Assembly: GCA_903861075.1 (NCBI GenBank)
Contig: CAIOSY010000001.1
Coordinates: forward strand, 1 to 41,233
Direction: 5' to 3'
Length of the DNA stretch: 41,233 nucleotides
DNA from: an uncultured Nitrosomonadales bacterium
GTDB taxonomy: Bacteria; Pseudomonadota; Gammaproteobacteria; Burkholderiales; Gallionellaceae
Under the pieces are notes generated by a model, which saw nothing but the letters and a program-made list of their open reading frames with translations, had not been told where the DNA came from and did no database searches. Positions 8,570 through 17,664 of the stretch are shown here, one piece after another. The stretch's first letter is position 1. Each line of letters starts with the position of its first letter. The position numbers were made by a program, and so were the translations under genes.

Positions 8570-9833
8570 GTTTGACCACTTTACAACGGTAACCGGAAAA
8601 AAATATTGCTGTCATAAAAGCAAACAATAAACCATCAACATGATCATATAGCGCAGAATTTAAAGCGCAATTAATCAAATACATCAAAAGTAAACCTCGT
8701 GCCGCATCCTGCTCAAATGCCGTACTCAGTTTGAGTGCACAATGCCAATGCATATAAAACAGATAAAGCAGTAAAACCAATCCGCCCAAACCGGTTTGCA
8801 CCGTAATCAACAAAAATTCGTTATGTGGATTAACGGTCAATGGTGCACCATTCCCTGCAATCTGCCTTGCAAAGGCGGACGGAAATCCCCCTGTACCTAC
8901 ACCCAGTAATGGATGTTGCTGTACGATTTGTAATGTATTGTAATAAAAATCCAGACGCTGCCCCGTGGAAGTATCCTTCCCATGGTTAGGTTGCCATTCA
9001 TGGAACTCGGATTTCACCATACTCACACGATCATGCAGTCGCTCTGAACTAACATAGGCTGCACCAACAAGCACAACGCTCGCAGCCAAAAGCATCAATC
9101 CTTGTCGCCAACCCCATACCTTGCCACGCAGATAAAAATAGCGCGTCAGGCTGCTCCATGCAAACCAGCATAATTGAGCCAATAAAATAATATAGCCTGT
9201 ACGCCCCTGTACCATGAATAATATGTTCGCCATCGCTAGTACAGCAAATAATCCCCACACAAAACGGATTCTGGAAGTTAAGGCATCACGACATTGTAAT
9301 AATGCAAGAAATGCCGCCAAAGCCATCATATTATTTTGTGCGATGTGGCTGTGAAAAATAACAGGATTATCAATCACGGCATATGGAGTCATCCAATGTT
9401 GAATGGGCAACAATTTCAAGGCTACCAAATACGACAACAACAAAGTTAGCCCCATTGCGCCCAAAAAAGCATAGACAGCCCGCTTCCGCCAGATCTCATT
9501 GTTGAATAACAGCATGAACATCGGAATAAATGCTAAATCTGCATATTTGCCTAATGCACCTAAAGAGTCACTGACAGAGGGTGATCCGTAAAACATCGCG
9601 ACAAACAATGCCAAAAATAACAGCCATGCTGCTCGGGCAAGCGGATTTTCCTTAGCCATATTCCAGACGGCATGGACGTTAAGTAGTGCGCCTAGCAGCA
9701 CGATTACCAGTAACACATTATCCATCGCCACCGAAATTGGCACAGAAAACCCCAGCAATACAGCACTGATCTGCAACGCATGAAATCCATAGCCTTGCTT
9801 TGACGAGATTAGGGTGTTGCAACGCATAAGCAA
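8562..9833 (-). CDS. waaL: O-antigen ligase family membrane protein (WaaL/Wzy_C)
   Basis: About 423 residues and roughly ten to twelve membrane segments. The large periplasmic loop near residues 280-340 contains LLGVGTGGFP and the ligase-type VNPHNEFLLITVQTG motif with the conserved histidine. WaaL enzymes attach O-antigen from undecaprenyl diphosphate to lipid A-core. A TTG at 9833 is taken as start because AAGGGG stands six bases before it; the ATG at 9827 is the alternative and adds only two codons less. It is the first gene of the LPS operon that runs to 5300. Wzy polymerases share the fold, so a polymerase role cannot be fully excluded, but the neighbourhood of core transferases favours ligase. 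Confidence 0.78.
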   Translation of the reverse strand: MLMRCNTLISSKQGYGFHALQISAVLLGFSVPISVAMDNVLLVIVLLGALLNVHAVWNMAKENPLARAAWLLFLALFVAMFYGSPSVSDSLGALGKYADLAFIPMFMLLFNNEIWRKRAVYAFLGAMGLTLLLSYLVALKLLPIQHWMTPYAVIDNPVIFHSHIAQNNMMALAAFLALLQCRDALTSRIRFVWGLFAVLAMANILFMVQGRTGYIILLAQLCWFAWSSLTRYFYLRGKVWGWRQGLMLLAASVVLVGAAYVSSERLHDRVSMVKSEFHEWQPNHGKDTSTGQRLDFYYNTLQIVQQHPLLGVGTGGFPSAFARQIAGNGAPLTVNPHNEFLLITVQTGLGGLVLLLYLFYMHWHCALKLSTAFEQDAARGLLLMYLINCALNSALYDHVDGLLFAFMTAIFFSGYRCKVVKHE

Positions 9834-9872
9834 TTATTTCCCCTTCATATCTTTTTAATTCTGACTAATGGC

Positions 9873-10359
9873 TTATTTTGCAAAATAGCCTCCTGTCTTT
9901 GAAGCACCACGAAATTCAATATCGCCTGTTTCGCGTAGATCCTTAAGCCAGCGCTCAATGGTTCGCAGAGGTATGTTAATTACGGCGGAAATTTCACTCG
10001 CGCGCTGCCCCGGGTGTGACTGTATGTGCGCAAGCAACCCATTTACTCCGCCATTTACTCCCTCAGAGGCCGATTCTTTGTAAATCACAACATGAAAGCC
10101 ATGTTGAAATTCTTCAAATACAGGTTCTGCTAGACCATGTTTCACGCACGCGTTCCTGATACGCTTGATACCCGAACCATAACGCTCAATCAGTCCGCAT
10201 TCTCTGCCTCGCATCCGAGACGCCAATAATGATCTGCCCACCCTTTGCATTGGCGAACGCAACCACGGTTTCAATCACCTCCTTTTGGAAAGTGGTTTTG
10301 AATTCCGTCGTACTGGTTTCACCCGCATTGACAATGTTAAACAACAGATCGTTATTCAC
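9873..10359 (-). pseudogene. Remnant of an AlbA_2 (schlafen-like) ATP-binding regulator, internal deletion and frameshift
   Basis: Two parts of one protein family are joined out of frame. From a GTG at 10359 the minus strand encodes an N-terminal piece with ETSTTEFKTTFQKE and VVAFANAKGGQIIIGVSDA, the classical start of the AlbA_2 domain. Homology stops at about 10210. About 17 bases later a different frame picks up LIERYGSGIKRIRNAC and then a winged-helix-like tail (LLAHIQSHPGQRASEISAVINIPLRTIERWLKDL), the usual C-terminus of these proteins. The central 200 or more residues are gone. An uninterrupted frame of 133 codons (9873-10274) covers the C-terminal piece but its first residues are an artefact of the frame change. 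It is non-functional as an intact regulator. Confidence 0.8.
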
Positions 10360-10386
10360 AATTTCAATGGATCATTTTATCTGGCA

Positions 10387-10437
10387 GATATTATCCGCCT
10401 CATTTTTAGTGATAATGACAACAGAGAGCTTACTCAT
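10387..10437 (-). pseudogene. 5' stub of a WaaE-type GT2 gene
   Basis: Six bases after the wbpM stop, the minus strand starts MSKLSVVIITKNEADNI and then runs into unrelated codons and a stop (TGA). These 17 codons match the first 17 codons of the intact gene at 8569 (MNKLSVIVITKNEAANI), with about 9 mismatches in 51 bases by hand count and a 19-base identical core. Homology breaks at about 10387, only 28 bases before the AlbA_2 remnant begins. This is the stub of a paralogous glycosyltransferase gene that once followed wbpM. Confidence 0.8.
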
Positions 10438-10442
10438 AGCCA

Positions 10443-12281
10443 TCAATCCTGGTATTTTGGATTGGGCTGATACTCCGGCAGCCAAACTTCAAGCGCCTTC
10501 CTTACTTCGATATCAGGCTGGGGCGCAACCTCAATCCACTCCAAAAGACTCGCAAGCCAGACTGCATCGGCCTTGCGCGCCTGTGCGATACGCAATTTCG
10601 GATGCGGCGTTATCAAGGTGTGTTCATTATCGGCCAGCAGTTCTTCATAAAGCTTCTCGCCTGGACGCAGCCCGGAAAATTCGATTTTTATTTCCTCTTC
10701 GGTAAAACCAGACAGACGAATCAACTCTTTCGCTAAATCGACAATTTTTACTGACTCGCCCATATCCAGCACAAAAATCTCACCACCCAACCCCATCAAG
10801 CCCGCCTGCAACACCAGTTGCGCCGCTTCCGGTATGGACATGAAATAGCGGGTAATATCAGGATGCGTAACCGTAATCGGGCCGCCCTGTGCAATCTGTG
10901 CGCGGAACTTCGGAATCACGCTACCCGTACTGCCCAGCACATTGCCGAAACGAACGATGACGAATCGTGTTTCTGCCGAAGGCTGCACCGCCTGACACAC
11001 CATTTCGGCCAGGCGCTTAGAGGCACCCATCACATTGGTCGGATTTACCGCCTTATCGGTCGAAATCATCACAAATTTTGCGACTTTATGCTGCTGTGCA
11101 GCGCGTGCCACCGTCCAGGTTCCCCGCACGTTATTCTGGATCGATTGCCAGGCATTGTGCGTTTCCATCATAGGAACATGTTTATAAGCGGCAGCATGAA
11201 ATAACACGGCAGGATGGTGAAGCTGCATAACTTCGTCCACGCGTGCTGCATCACGCACATCGCCCACCAGACAAACAAAATTTAACAACGGATAAGTCTG
11301 CTGCAACTCCTGTTCCAGGGTATAAATCGCAAATTCACTTTGCTCAAACAGCACCAGTTTCGATGGTAAAAACTTCGCTATTTGCCGGCATAATTCAGAG
11401 CCTATCGAACCACCGGCACCGGTCACCATCACCACATGACCCGCTATCAAGCCTTGCAAACCTGCCGTATCCAGCACCACAGGATCGCGCCCCAGCAAAT
11501 CATCCAGTTCAATCGCGCGCAATTGCGATACAGCCACCTTGCCACTCATCAGATCATCAAACGATGGGACGGTGAGCGCTTCCACTTTCGCTGCAGTACA
11601 TAATTTAATAGCACGCTGGCGCTGCTTGTGTGAACTGGAAGGCATCGCAATAATCACGCGTTCAATACCAAAATGCATCACCCACTGATCCAATTCGTCC
11701 AAACACCCCAACACCTTGACACCATTCAGAATATAATTTTTCTTGCTGCCATCGTCATCCAGAAACCCCACTAACTGCCAGTTGGGATTTTTCGCCAAAT
11801 CTTTGGATAAAGTAATGGCCGCCTCACCCGCACCCAATATCAGTACCGGCTCGCCGGAAAGTTTCATACTGCCGTGAAAGCGCGTTTCCTTCCACATCCG
11901 GTACAAAAGACGGCTTCCGCACATGAAGGCAAGCAGCAAAACCGGATTTAACAACAGCACAGAACGCGGAACAACAAAATTACTGCGCAGCATCCACAAC
12001 ACCATAGGAATAGAAGAGGCAGCCAGCATAACCGCTAGTAAAATACGGCGTAAATCGTTCAAACTGGCATAGCGCCAAATACCGCGATAGAGTCCAAACT
12101 TCCAGAATACCGCCACTTGCAAGGGTACAACCCAAAGCAGGGTATGTTGCATTTCCACGGCAAAATGCGCGGGCATTTCAAAATTAAAACGCAACAAATA
12201 AGCAAGCGTCCAGGCAAGCACAGCTGCAGCCGCGTCATGCGCCACCGCCAAAGCCGTTCTTACATTGGATTTACGCAACAT
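10443..12281 (-). CDS. wbpM: Membrane-bound UDP-HexNAc 4,6-dehydratase, WbpM/FlmA/CapD family
   Basis: About 612 residues, the length of the long membrane-anchored members. Four hydrophobic segments fill residues ~10-125, then a first nucleotide-binding region (VLILGAGEAA, ~147-155) and the catalytic SDR domain with TGAGGSIGSE at ~287-296. The active-site region ISTDKAVNPTNVMGASK places S407, M418 and K422 in the S-M-K arrangement of WbpM rather than S-Y-K. These enzymes convert UDP-GlcNAc to UDP-4-keto-6-deoxy-GlcNAc on the way to QuiNAc, FucNAc or bacillosamine-type sugars. It overlaps the WecA/WbpL-like gene by 11 bp, the same pairing as wbpL-wbpM in Pseudomonas. No reductase or aminotransferase for the UDP product is present in this window, apart from WecE, which prefers dTDP sugars. 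Confidence 0.88.
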   Translation of the reverse strand: MLRKSNVRTALAVAHDAAAAVLAWTLAYLLRFNFEMPAHFAVEMQHTLLWVVPLQVAVFWKFGLYRGIWRYASLNDLRRILLAVMLAASSIPMVLWMLRSNFVVPRSVLLLNPVLLLAFMCGSRLLYRMWKETRFHGSMKLSGEPVLILGAGEAAITLSKDLAKNPNWQLVGFLDDDGSKKNYILNGVKVLGCLDELDQWVMHFGIERVIIAMPSSSHKQRQRAIKLCTAAKVEALTVPSFDDLMSGKVAVSQLRAIELDDLLGRDPVVLDTAGLQGLIAGHVVMVTGAGGSIGSELCRQIAKFLPSKLVLFEQSEFAIYTLEQELQQTYPLLNFVCLVGDVRDAARVDEVMQLHHPAVLFHAAAYKHVPMMETHNAWQSIQNNVRGTWTVARAAQQHKVAKFVMISTDKAVNPTNVMGASKRLAEMVCQAVQPSAETRFVIVRFGNVLGSTGSVIPKFRAQIAQGGPITVTHPDITRYFMSIPEAAQLVLQAGLMGLGGEIFVLDMGESVKIVDLAKELIRLSGFTEEEIKIEFSGLRPGEKLYEELLADNEHTLITPHPKLRIAQARKADAVWLASLLEWIEVAPQPDIEVRKALEVWLPEYQPNPKYQD

Positions 12282-13248
12282 CGCGCTGCCCTGCCGCTTG
12301 ATGCTGCTGCCAGCGACGGTCTATCCACATACTCAAACCCAGATAAATCGCACCCCACCAGGCCAGCAAATTTCCCTGGCCTTTGGCATCCAAACCCAGC
12401 GCAAATAGCGCCGAAACGCCAGCGGCAAACATCAGTACATATTCGGCAATCGCCGTATTCCTATGCCCCCAGCCCAATTGCACCAGACGCTGATAATAGT
12501 GGCTGCGATGCGCCTCGGATAGTTTCTCCTTGTTTCGCGCACGTTTGAGTAGCGTCAGGGTGGCATCCATGGTAAAGGGTGAAAATACTAAAACAGGAAA
12601 CCACATCGGCCAATAGCCCTGTTGCCAACCCCAGACACCAAAAGCTGCGGCCAGAAATCCCAATGGAATAGAGCCGGCATCACCCAAAAAAACACGCGCA
12701 GGATGGAAGTTATGATAGACGAAACCCAAGGCTGCGGCACCAATCGCAAAGTTCATCATGGCAAAGGCTTCATTGCCCGCCATCAATCCCGCCACACCGT
12801 AGAAGCTGAACCCGAACAGCGCCATCCCGCCCGCCATACCATCAGAACCATCCATAAAATTGTACAAATTGGTCATCCAGACAATGAACAATAACACCGG
12901 CAACATCCATATCCAGCTTATTCCAGATCCGATCAAGACAACCAGTGCGGCAATAAAATGCCCGATCAGTCGCGTCTTGGGTTGCAGACCGCGCACATCG
13001 TCCATCAGCGACAAGACGAACAAGGCCAGCATAGGAATGACAATCCACCATGCCCAGAATTTGAACAGCAATACCCAGCCTGCCATAATGCCCGCCATCA
13101 AGGCAATTCCACCGGTACGCGGCACCGGTGTGTCATGCAAGGAGCGCTCGTTGGGAATATCTTGTATCGTGCCATGTTTGCTCAACGTCAGAATCAGCGT
13201 CAGCAAAACCGTGACTAAAGCGGAGATCACCGGAGGGTAATGGTTCAT
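12271..13248 (-). CDS. Undecaprenyl-phosphate sugar-1-phosphate transferase, WecA/WbpL type
   Basis: About 325 residues with around ten membrane segments. The polyprenyl-phosphate N-acetylhexosamine-1-phosphate transferase signatures are all present: SLMDDVRGL, NLYNFMDGSDGMAGG, VFLGDAGSIPLGF and the C-terminal HRSHYYQRL (H-R-x-H-x-x-Q region). These enzymes start O-antigen or similar glycans by moving a UDP-linked HexNAc-1-phosphate to undecaprenyl phosphate. Overlap with the WbpM-type dehydratase suggests that a 6-deoxy-HexNAc such as FucNAc or QuiNAc is the first sugar, as for WbpL. The symbol is left open because WecA and WbpL differ in donor only. Confidence 0.88.
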   Translation of the reverse strand: MNHYPPVISALVTVLLTLILTLSKHGTIQDIPNERSLHDTPVPRTGGIALMAGIMAGWVLLFKFWAWWIVIPMLALFVLSLMDDVRGLQPKTRLIGHFIAALVVLIGSGISWIWMLPVLLFIVWMTNLYNFMDGSDGMAGGMALFGFSFYGVAGLMAGNEAFAMMNFAIGAAALGFVYHNFHPARVFLGDAGSIPLGFLAAAFGVWGWQQGYWPMWFPVLVFSPFTMDATLTLLKRARNKEKLSEAHRSHYYQRLVQLGWGHRNTAIAEYVLMFAAGVSALFALGLDAKGQGNLLAWWGAIYLGLSMWIDRRWQQHQAAGQRDVA

Positions 13249-13293
13249 GCGATATACCGTTTATTAAACATCGTGAATTTTAACATGTCAGCT

Positions 13294-14346
13294 TCATTTC
13301 AGAGGCTGTATGTTCAGCATAGTCAGGCAGTGATCAAAAACCCGTTGCACCGTGATGGCCAACTGGCAAGGAGGCAGGTCTTCGGCAGAGGAAATTTTAG
13401 GGCAATCACGCTTAAAACAGGGAGAACATTCCAGACCACTGGTGATATGCAAGCAGGATTTATCCAGTATGCCACTGTATCCGGGGGCGGTTGGGCCATG
13501 CAGCATCAATCCGGGAATATCCAGCACCGTTGCCAAATGACCTATACCGCTCTCTACGCTGACAAAACCCCGGGACTGTAACAATACTGCCATCAACTCT
13601 GTCAATGACAACCCAGGTAAAACTTGCGCCAGTTTACCACCCGCTCCTTGTAAACGCCGGGCTCGCAACTGTTCAGCCGCACTTCCCCACGGCAAAAGAC
13701 ACTGTATTCCCTGGCGAGTCAGTAAACCTATCAATTCATACCACATGGATTCCGGCCAGTACTTACTGTTCCAGGTTGTACCATGTAACAACACCAGAGT
13801 CGGAAGCCCCGAAAATTCGGCAACGGTTAAGGGCAATGCGCCCTGTTGCCGACAAAAATGTTGCAGCCCGAAATCAGCGGCTTGCGATATGTTTGCACCA
13901 AAAAGTTCCGCTACAAGTTGCCGGTTCTTTTCAATCACATGCAGGCCTTTAGGCACACTGGCCATTTTCTTATAAAACTTTGTAACCAGAGCTTCACGTG
14001 CACTGTCTTTATCAAATCCATAAATATCGGCACCCGCCAAGCGCGCCAGCAATGCACTTTTAAGCAAACCCTGCGCATCAAGCACCAGGTCATATTTTTC
14101 TGCTTTAAGTTGACGTTTAAGTCCGCTCAGTAACTTGGGTAATTTCCACCAGGCCTTCTTATGGCTGCGTAGCGGTACAGTGAGCACTTTACGAATTGCC
14201 GAGTGCCAACCCACCATTTCAGCAAAGGCGGGTTCAACCAGATAGTGCAGCTCGGCATCGGGCAGTTGGCGATGTAAATCGCTAATTGCAGGAAATAAAT
14301 GCAAGATATCGCCCAGCGAAGATAATCTGACAATAAGGATTTTCAT
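13294..14346 (-). CDS. waaC: ADP-heptose:LPS heptosyltransferase I
   Basis: About 350 residues, GT9 family. It starts MKILIVRLSSLGDILHLFPA, has VLDAQGLLKSALLARLAG, the typical WaaC segment where the acceptor Kdo is bound, and a C-terminal GIGHLATVLDIPGLMLHGPT donor site. A cluster of cysteines near residues 318-326 (C-S-P-C-F-K-R-D-C) is common in the betaproteobacterial members. It adds the first L-glycero-D-manno-heptose to Kdo2-lipid A. No other heptose genes are next to it. It is on the same strand as its neighbours, 45 bp from the WecA-like gene. Confidence 0.9.
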   Translation of the reverse strand: MKILIVRLSSLGDILHLFPAISDLHRQLPDAELHYLVEPAFAEMVGWHSAIRKVLTVPLRSHKKAWWKLPKLLSGLKRQLKAEKYDLVLDAQGLLKSALLARLAGADIYGFDKDSAREALVTKFYKKMASVPKGLHVIEKNRQLVAELFGANISQAADFGLQHFCRQQGALPLTVAEFSGLPTLVLLHGTTWNSKYWPESMWYELIGLLTRQGIQCLLPWGSAAEQLRARRLQGAGGKLAQVLPGLSLTELMAVLLQSRGFVSVESGIGHLATVLDIPGLMLHGPTAPGYSGILDKSCLHITSGLECSPCFKRDCPKISSAEDLPPCQLAITVQRVFDHCLTMLNIQPLK

Positions 14347-14362
14347 AAGCGATTAAACCCGG

Positions 14363-15241
14363 CTACTTCGTATCAGCTAACCGTAACAGTTTGATCTGTG
14401 TAACGCTCAAGCCAGTCCTGACGGCAATCGTCTCATCGTCCAGAATATCCAGCAGATTACGAGCAACCGCTTCACGCCCTTTTTCCATCCCTTTTTCCAT
14501 CCCTTTTTCCATCCCCTTTTCCATCCCCCTGGTTTCCGCCAGTATCAACGAACCGCGCTGCAAGATAATGAAGTCGCGCCGCTTAAACTGAATCTCCAAC
14601 TCTTCCCGACTCATTACAGCTTCATTGATTTGGCCGAATGCCTCATTGATACAGGGATCGCTGCCCAGACTATCGGGTATATATTCAAGACTACCCGCAT
14701 TTTTAATAAAATAGATCCATTTGTCCTGTACGTTTTTCAGCGCATCCAGCTCAAGGGTAAATTTGGGAAGCTCAACAAAAATCAGTTCGACGTCGTCGCT
14801 ATATTCGATAAACCGATTCCGCTCTACCAGCCTGAACCGGCTGATATATGCCTCACTATCGTCAAACATGGAAAAGTCAGTGAAAGTCAGGGCGATGACG
14901 GGATTGAGTAGTGTGTAATCATCCCCTTTTCTCAACTGGGTGGCATATTGTTTGGCCGCATTGTGCAATATTCGCTTCTCAAAACCCGCCACGTTAAGCA
15001 CTTGCATTTCGATAATGACGTGTTTGCCACTGACCAGAACGGCTTTGACATCCACGAAGGTGTCTTTCATGCCTTTGAGCATGGGAATTTGGTAGGGATC
15101 GACAATAGTGAGATCAACAATGGCACATTCGCCGCTGTATTGCAGCATGGCATTTAGAAAGCCGACAAGAATAGGCTTTGAGCTTTCCGAACCAAACACA
15201 CGCTTGAAAGCATAGTCGGTTTTAACATCTAAAAAACGCAT
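14363..15241 (-). CDS. Rpn-family recombination-promoting nuclease / PD-(D/E)XK transposase-like protein
   Basis: About 292 residues. It begins MRFLDVKTDYAFKRVFG, the family hallmark, and carries the PD-(D/E)XK-type residues D64 and E78-x-Q80 (FVDVKAVL, VIIEMQV). The ribosome-binding site AAGGGA lies eight bases before the ATG. Residues ~240-255 are an E-K-G-M repeat encoded by four 12-bp DNA repeats; such repeats are frequent just before the C-terminal domain of Rpn proteins. Rpn proteins are mobile-type DNases that stimulate RecA-independent recombination in E. coli. It sits between waaC and rmlC with no functional link to LPS synthesis and looks like an insertion into the cluster. Confidence 0.87.
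   Translation of the reverse strand: MRFLDVKTDYAFKRVFGSESSKPILVGFLNAMLQYSGECAIVDLTIVDPYQIPMLKGMKDTFVDVKAVLVSGKHVIIEMQVLNVAGFEKRILHNAAKQYATQLRKGDDYTLLNPVIALTFTDFSMFDDSEAYISRFRLVERNRFIEYSDDVELIFVELPKFTLELDALKNVQDKWIYFIKNAGSLEYIPDSLGSDPCINEAFGQINEAVMSREELEIQFKRRDFIILQRGSLILAETRGMEKGMEKGMEKGMEKGREAVARNLLDILDDETIAVRTGLSVTQIKLLRLADTK
14477..14524. repeat. Four 12-bp tandem repeats inside the rpn gene
   Basis: Four consecutive units of CCCTTTTTCCAT on the plus strand, the last with one T-to-C change. They encode repeating M-E-K-G on the minus strand. The unit is a multiple of three, so copy-number change lengthens or shortens the linker without breaking the frame. Confidence 0.95.
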
Positions 15242-15352
15242 AAACTAATCCCTTGATTGAAAAAGCCATCTTTAGTGCGATCTGAAACACCACCCGGCAA
15301 GCCCCTTGATACTCATGAAATATAAAAGCCGAAAAGTCAGCGTTCAGCGTTT

Positions 15353-15898
15353 TCACGCGAACAGTTCAGCCTTAGCGAGCACTTTTCCCTGCATGTCCTT
15401 TCCCGACAATGCCGGCGCGAGTTGTAACTGCCAGTCGATCGCTAATTCAGGATCATTCCAGGCGATGCAGCGCTCATGTTCAGGCGCCCAATAGTCAGTG
15501 GTTTTATACAAAAACTCTGCCGTATCAGACAACACCACGAAGCCGTGCGCAAATCCCTCGGGCATCCAGAACATACGCTTGTTTTCGGCAGATAATTCCA
15601 CCGCCACATGCTGCCCGAAGGTCGGCGAGCTCTTGCGTATATCCACGGCCACATCCAGCACCGTACCTTGTGTAACACGCACCAGTTTAGCCTGAGGATG
15701 TTGAATCTGATAGTGCAGGCCGCGCAGCACGCCCTTGACTGAACGCGAATGATTGTCCTGCACGAAGTCCACGTCGCGCCCGGTTAGTTCGGCAAACTTT
15801 AACCGGTTGAAACTCTCATAGAAGAAACCGCGATCATCGCCGAATACTTTCGGTTCGATGATCAGCAAATCCGGAATGCGGGTTTGAATAGACTTCAT
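15353..15898 (-). CDS. rmlC: dTDP-4-dehydrorhamnose 3,5-epimerase
   Basis: About 181 residues, the standard RmlC length. Recognisable segments are [25 protein letters not shown] with the catalytic histidine, [15 protein letters not shown], and [12 protein letters not shown]. It inverts C3 and C5 of dTDP-4-keto-6-deoxyglucose. It overlaps rmlA by 4 bp and closes the rmlBDAC operon. Confidence 0.95.
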   Translation of the reverse strand: MKSIQTRIPDLLIIEPKVFGDDRGFFYESFNRLKFAELTGRDVDFVQDNHSRSVKGVLRGLHYQIQHPQAKLVRVTQGTVLDVAVDIRKSSPTFGQHVAVELSAENKRMFWMPEGFAHGFVVLSDTAEFLYKTTDYWAPEHERCIAWNDPELAIDWQLQLAPALSGKDMQGKVLAKAELFA

Positions 15899-16785
15899 AC
15901 GTTCCCTTTTTCTCTGAGTACCTGCATCAGATAAGCACCATAACCGCTCTTAATCAAGGGGGCTGCGAGTTTTTCCAGTTGCGCGGCGTCGATAAAGCCG
16001 TTGCTGTAGGCAATCTCTTCGGGGCAGGAAATTTTCAGCCCCTGTCTATTCTCTATCGTTTGAATAAACTGGCTCGCTTCCAGTAAAGACTCATGCGTAC
16101 CGGTATCCAGCCAGGCAAAACCGCGCCCCATGGTTTCCACCGACAAGCGATCCCGCTCAAGGTAGACCCGGTTCACATCGGTGATTTCCAGCTCACCACG
16201 CGGTGAAGGTTTGAGATTTGCGGCAATATCCAGCACATCATTATCGTAAAAATACAACCCTGTGACGGCATAATTGGACTTGGGTTTGAGTGGCTTTTCT
16301 TCCAGTGAAATCACCTGCCCTGCCTTGTTAAACTCCACCACACCATAACGTTCCGGGTCACGTACATGATAAGCAAAAACGGACGCCCCTTCCTTGCGTT
16401 TGGCAGCATTGCGCAACTGCTGCTGAAAGTCGTGACCGTAAAAGATGTTGTCGCCCAATACCAGCGCAGACGGATCTTGCCCGATAAAGTCGCGACCGAT
16501 AATGAACGCTTGCGCCAGCCCATCCGGCGTAGGTTGCACTGCGTATTGCAGATTCAATCCCCACGCGCTGCCGTCGCCCAACAACTGCTCAAAACGCGGC
16601 GTATCCTGAGGCGTCGAGATAATCAGAATATCGCGTATCCCCGCCAGCATCAAGGTCGAGAGCGGATAGTAAATCATCGGCTTGTCATATACCGGCAATA
16701 GCTGCTTGGAAACTGCCAGTGTGACCGGATGCAATCGCGTACCGGAGCCGCCGGCGAGAATAATGCCTTTACGTTGTGCCATCAT
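15895..16785 (-). CDS. rmlA: Glucose-1-phosphate thymidylyltransferase
   Basis: About 296 residues. It has the nucleotidyltransferase start [46 protein letters not shown] and [13 protein letters not shown], all standard RmlA motifs. It makes dTDP-glucose, the first step for dTDP-rhamnose and, in this window, also for the Fuc4N branch. Two ATG codons stand side by side at 16785 and 16782; GGAG precedes the first by six bases. It is separated from rmlD by no bases and overlaps rmlC by 4 bp. Confidence 0.96.
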   Translation of the reverse strand: MMAQRKGIILAGGSGTRLHPVTLAVSKQLLPVYDKPMIYYPLSTLMLAGIRDILIISTPQDTPRFEQLLGDGSAWGLNLQYAVQPTPDGLAQAFIIGRDFIGQDPSALVLGDNIFYGHDFQQQLRNAAKRKEGASVFAYHVRDPERYGVVEFNKAGQVISLEEKPLKPKSNYAVTGLYFYDNDVLDIAANLKPSPRGELEITDVNRVYLERDRLSVETMGRGFAWLDTGTHESLLEASQFIQTIENRQGLKISCPEEIAYSNGFIDAAQLEKLAAPLIKSGYGAYLMQVLREKGNV

Positions 16786-17664
16786 TTATTTCTCCAGAAT
16801 TTCGGTCAGCATTCTTGTGACGCCGACTTGCCAGTGCGGCAAAGACAGATCAAAGGTATTTTGCAGCTTTTCGATGTTCAATCGCGAATTATGCGGACGA
16901 ACAGCAGGGGTTGGGAAGGCGCTGGTCGGCACAGCTTCAATGGTTGTGGCCTTGATATTCATACCGGCACACTTTGCAAAATCAATCACAAAACGAGCGT
17001 AGCTGTGCCATGAAGTTTCGCCACGGGCGACCAGATGATATAGACCGGAAATTTCCGGGTTTTTCCTTGCCGTTCGTATCGCATGCGCGGTCACATCAGC
17101 CAGCAAGTCGGCGCCGGTCGGCGCACCGGTCTGATCGTCGATCACTTTAAGAGTGTCGCGCTCCCCGGCCAGTTTCAGCATAGTCTTGGCAAAATTACCG
17201 CCACGCGCACCGTAAACCCAGCTGGTGCGAAAAATCAGATGGCGACAGCCTGATTCAAGAATGAGACGTTCACCCTCCAGCTTGCTTGCGCCATACACAC
17301 TCAAGGGATTCGTCGGATCCGTTTCCAACCAGGGTTCATCGCCACTACCGTCGAACACGTAATCGGTGGAATAGTGAACCAGCCAGGCATTCAGGAGACT
17401 CGCCTCAGCGGCCAGCACGCCCGGCGCCAACGCATTAATCATATGGGCACGCTCAGGTTCGCTTTCGGCTTGATCGACCGCCGTATAGGCTGCGGCATTG
17501 ACTATCACGTCGGGTGCAAGCTTTCGAACGATATTCGCCAGACCGTCCAGATCCGTAAAATTCGCCTGATCAGAACCCAACGCAATCACCTCGCCTAAGG
17601 GTGCGAGACTGCGCTGCAACTCCCAGCCCACCTGACCATTTTTACCGAGCAGCAGAATTTTCAC
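16786..17664 (-). CDS. rmlD: dTDP-4-dehydrorhamnose reductase
   Basis: About 292 residues, SDR fold. The N-terminal MKILLLGKNGQVGWEL is the RmlD nucleotide-binding turn, STDYVFDG follows, and YGASKLEGE gives the catalytic Y-x3-K. It reduces the C4 keto group using NAD(P)H to form dTDP-L-rhamnose. It overlaps the rmlB stop by one base. Confidence 0.95.
   Translation of the reverse strand: MKILLLGKNGQVGWELQRSLAPLGEVIALGSDQANFTDLDGLANIVRKLAPDVIVNAAAYTAVDQAESEPERAHMINALAPGVLAAEASLLNAWLVHYSTDYVFDGSGDEPWLETDPTNPLSVYGASKLEGERLILESGCRHLIFRTSWVYGARGGNFAKTMLKLAGERDTLKVIDDQTGAPTGADLLADVTAHAIRTARKNPEISGLYHLVARGETSWHSYARFVIDFAKCAGMNIKATTIEAVPTSAFPTPAVRPHNSRLNIEKLQNTFDLSLPHWQVGVTRMLTEILEK

Noticed and set aside
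9873-10274. 133-codon frame as an intact small regulator
   Set aside because: Only its C-terminal part resembles a known family; the missing N-terminal half is found just upstream in another frame, which shows it is a remnant.
14477-14524. 12-bp repeats in rpn as an on/off phase-variation switch
   Set aside because: The unit is a multiple of three, so changes alter linker length but do not break the reading frame.
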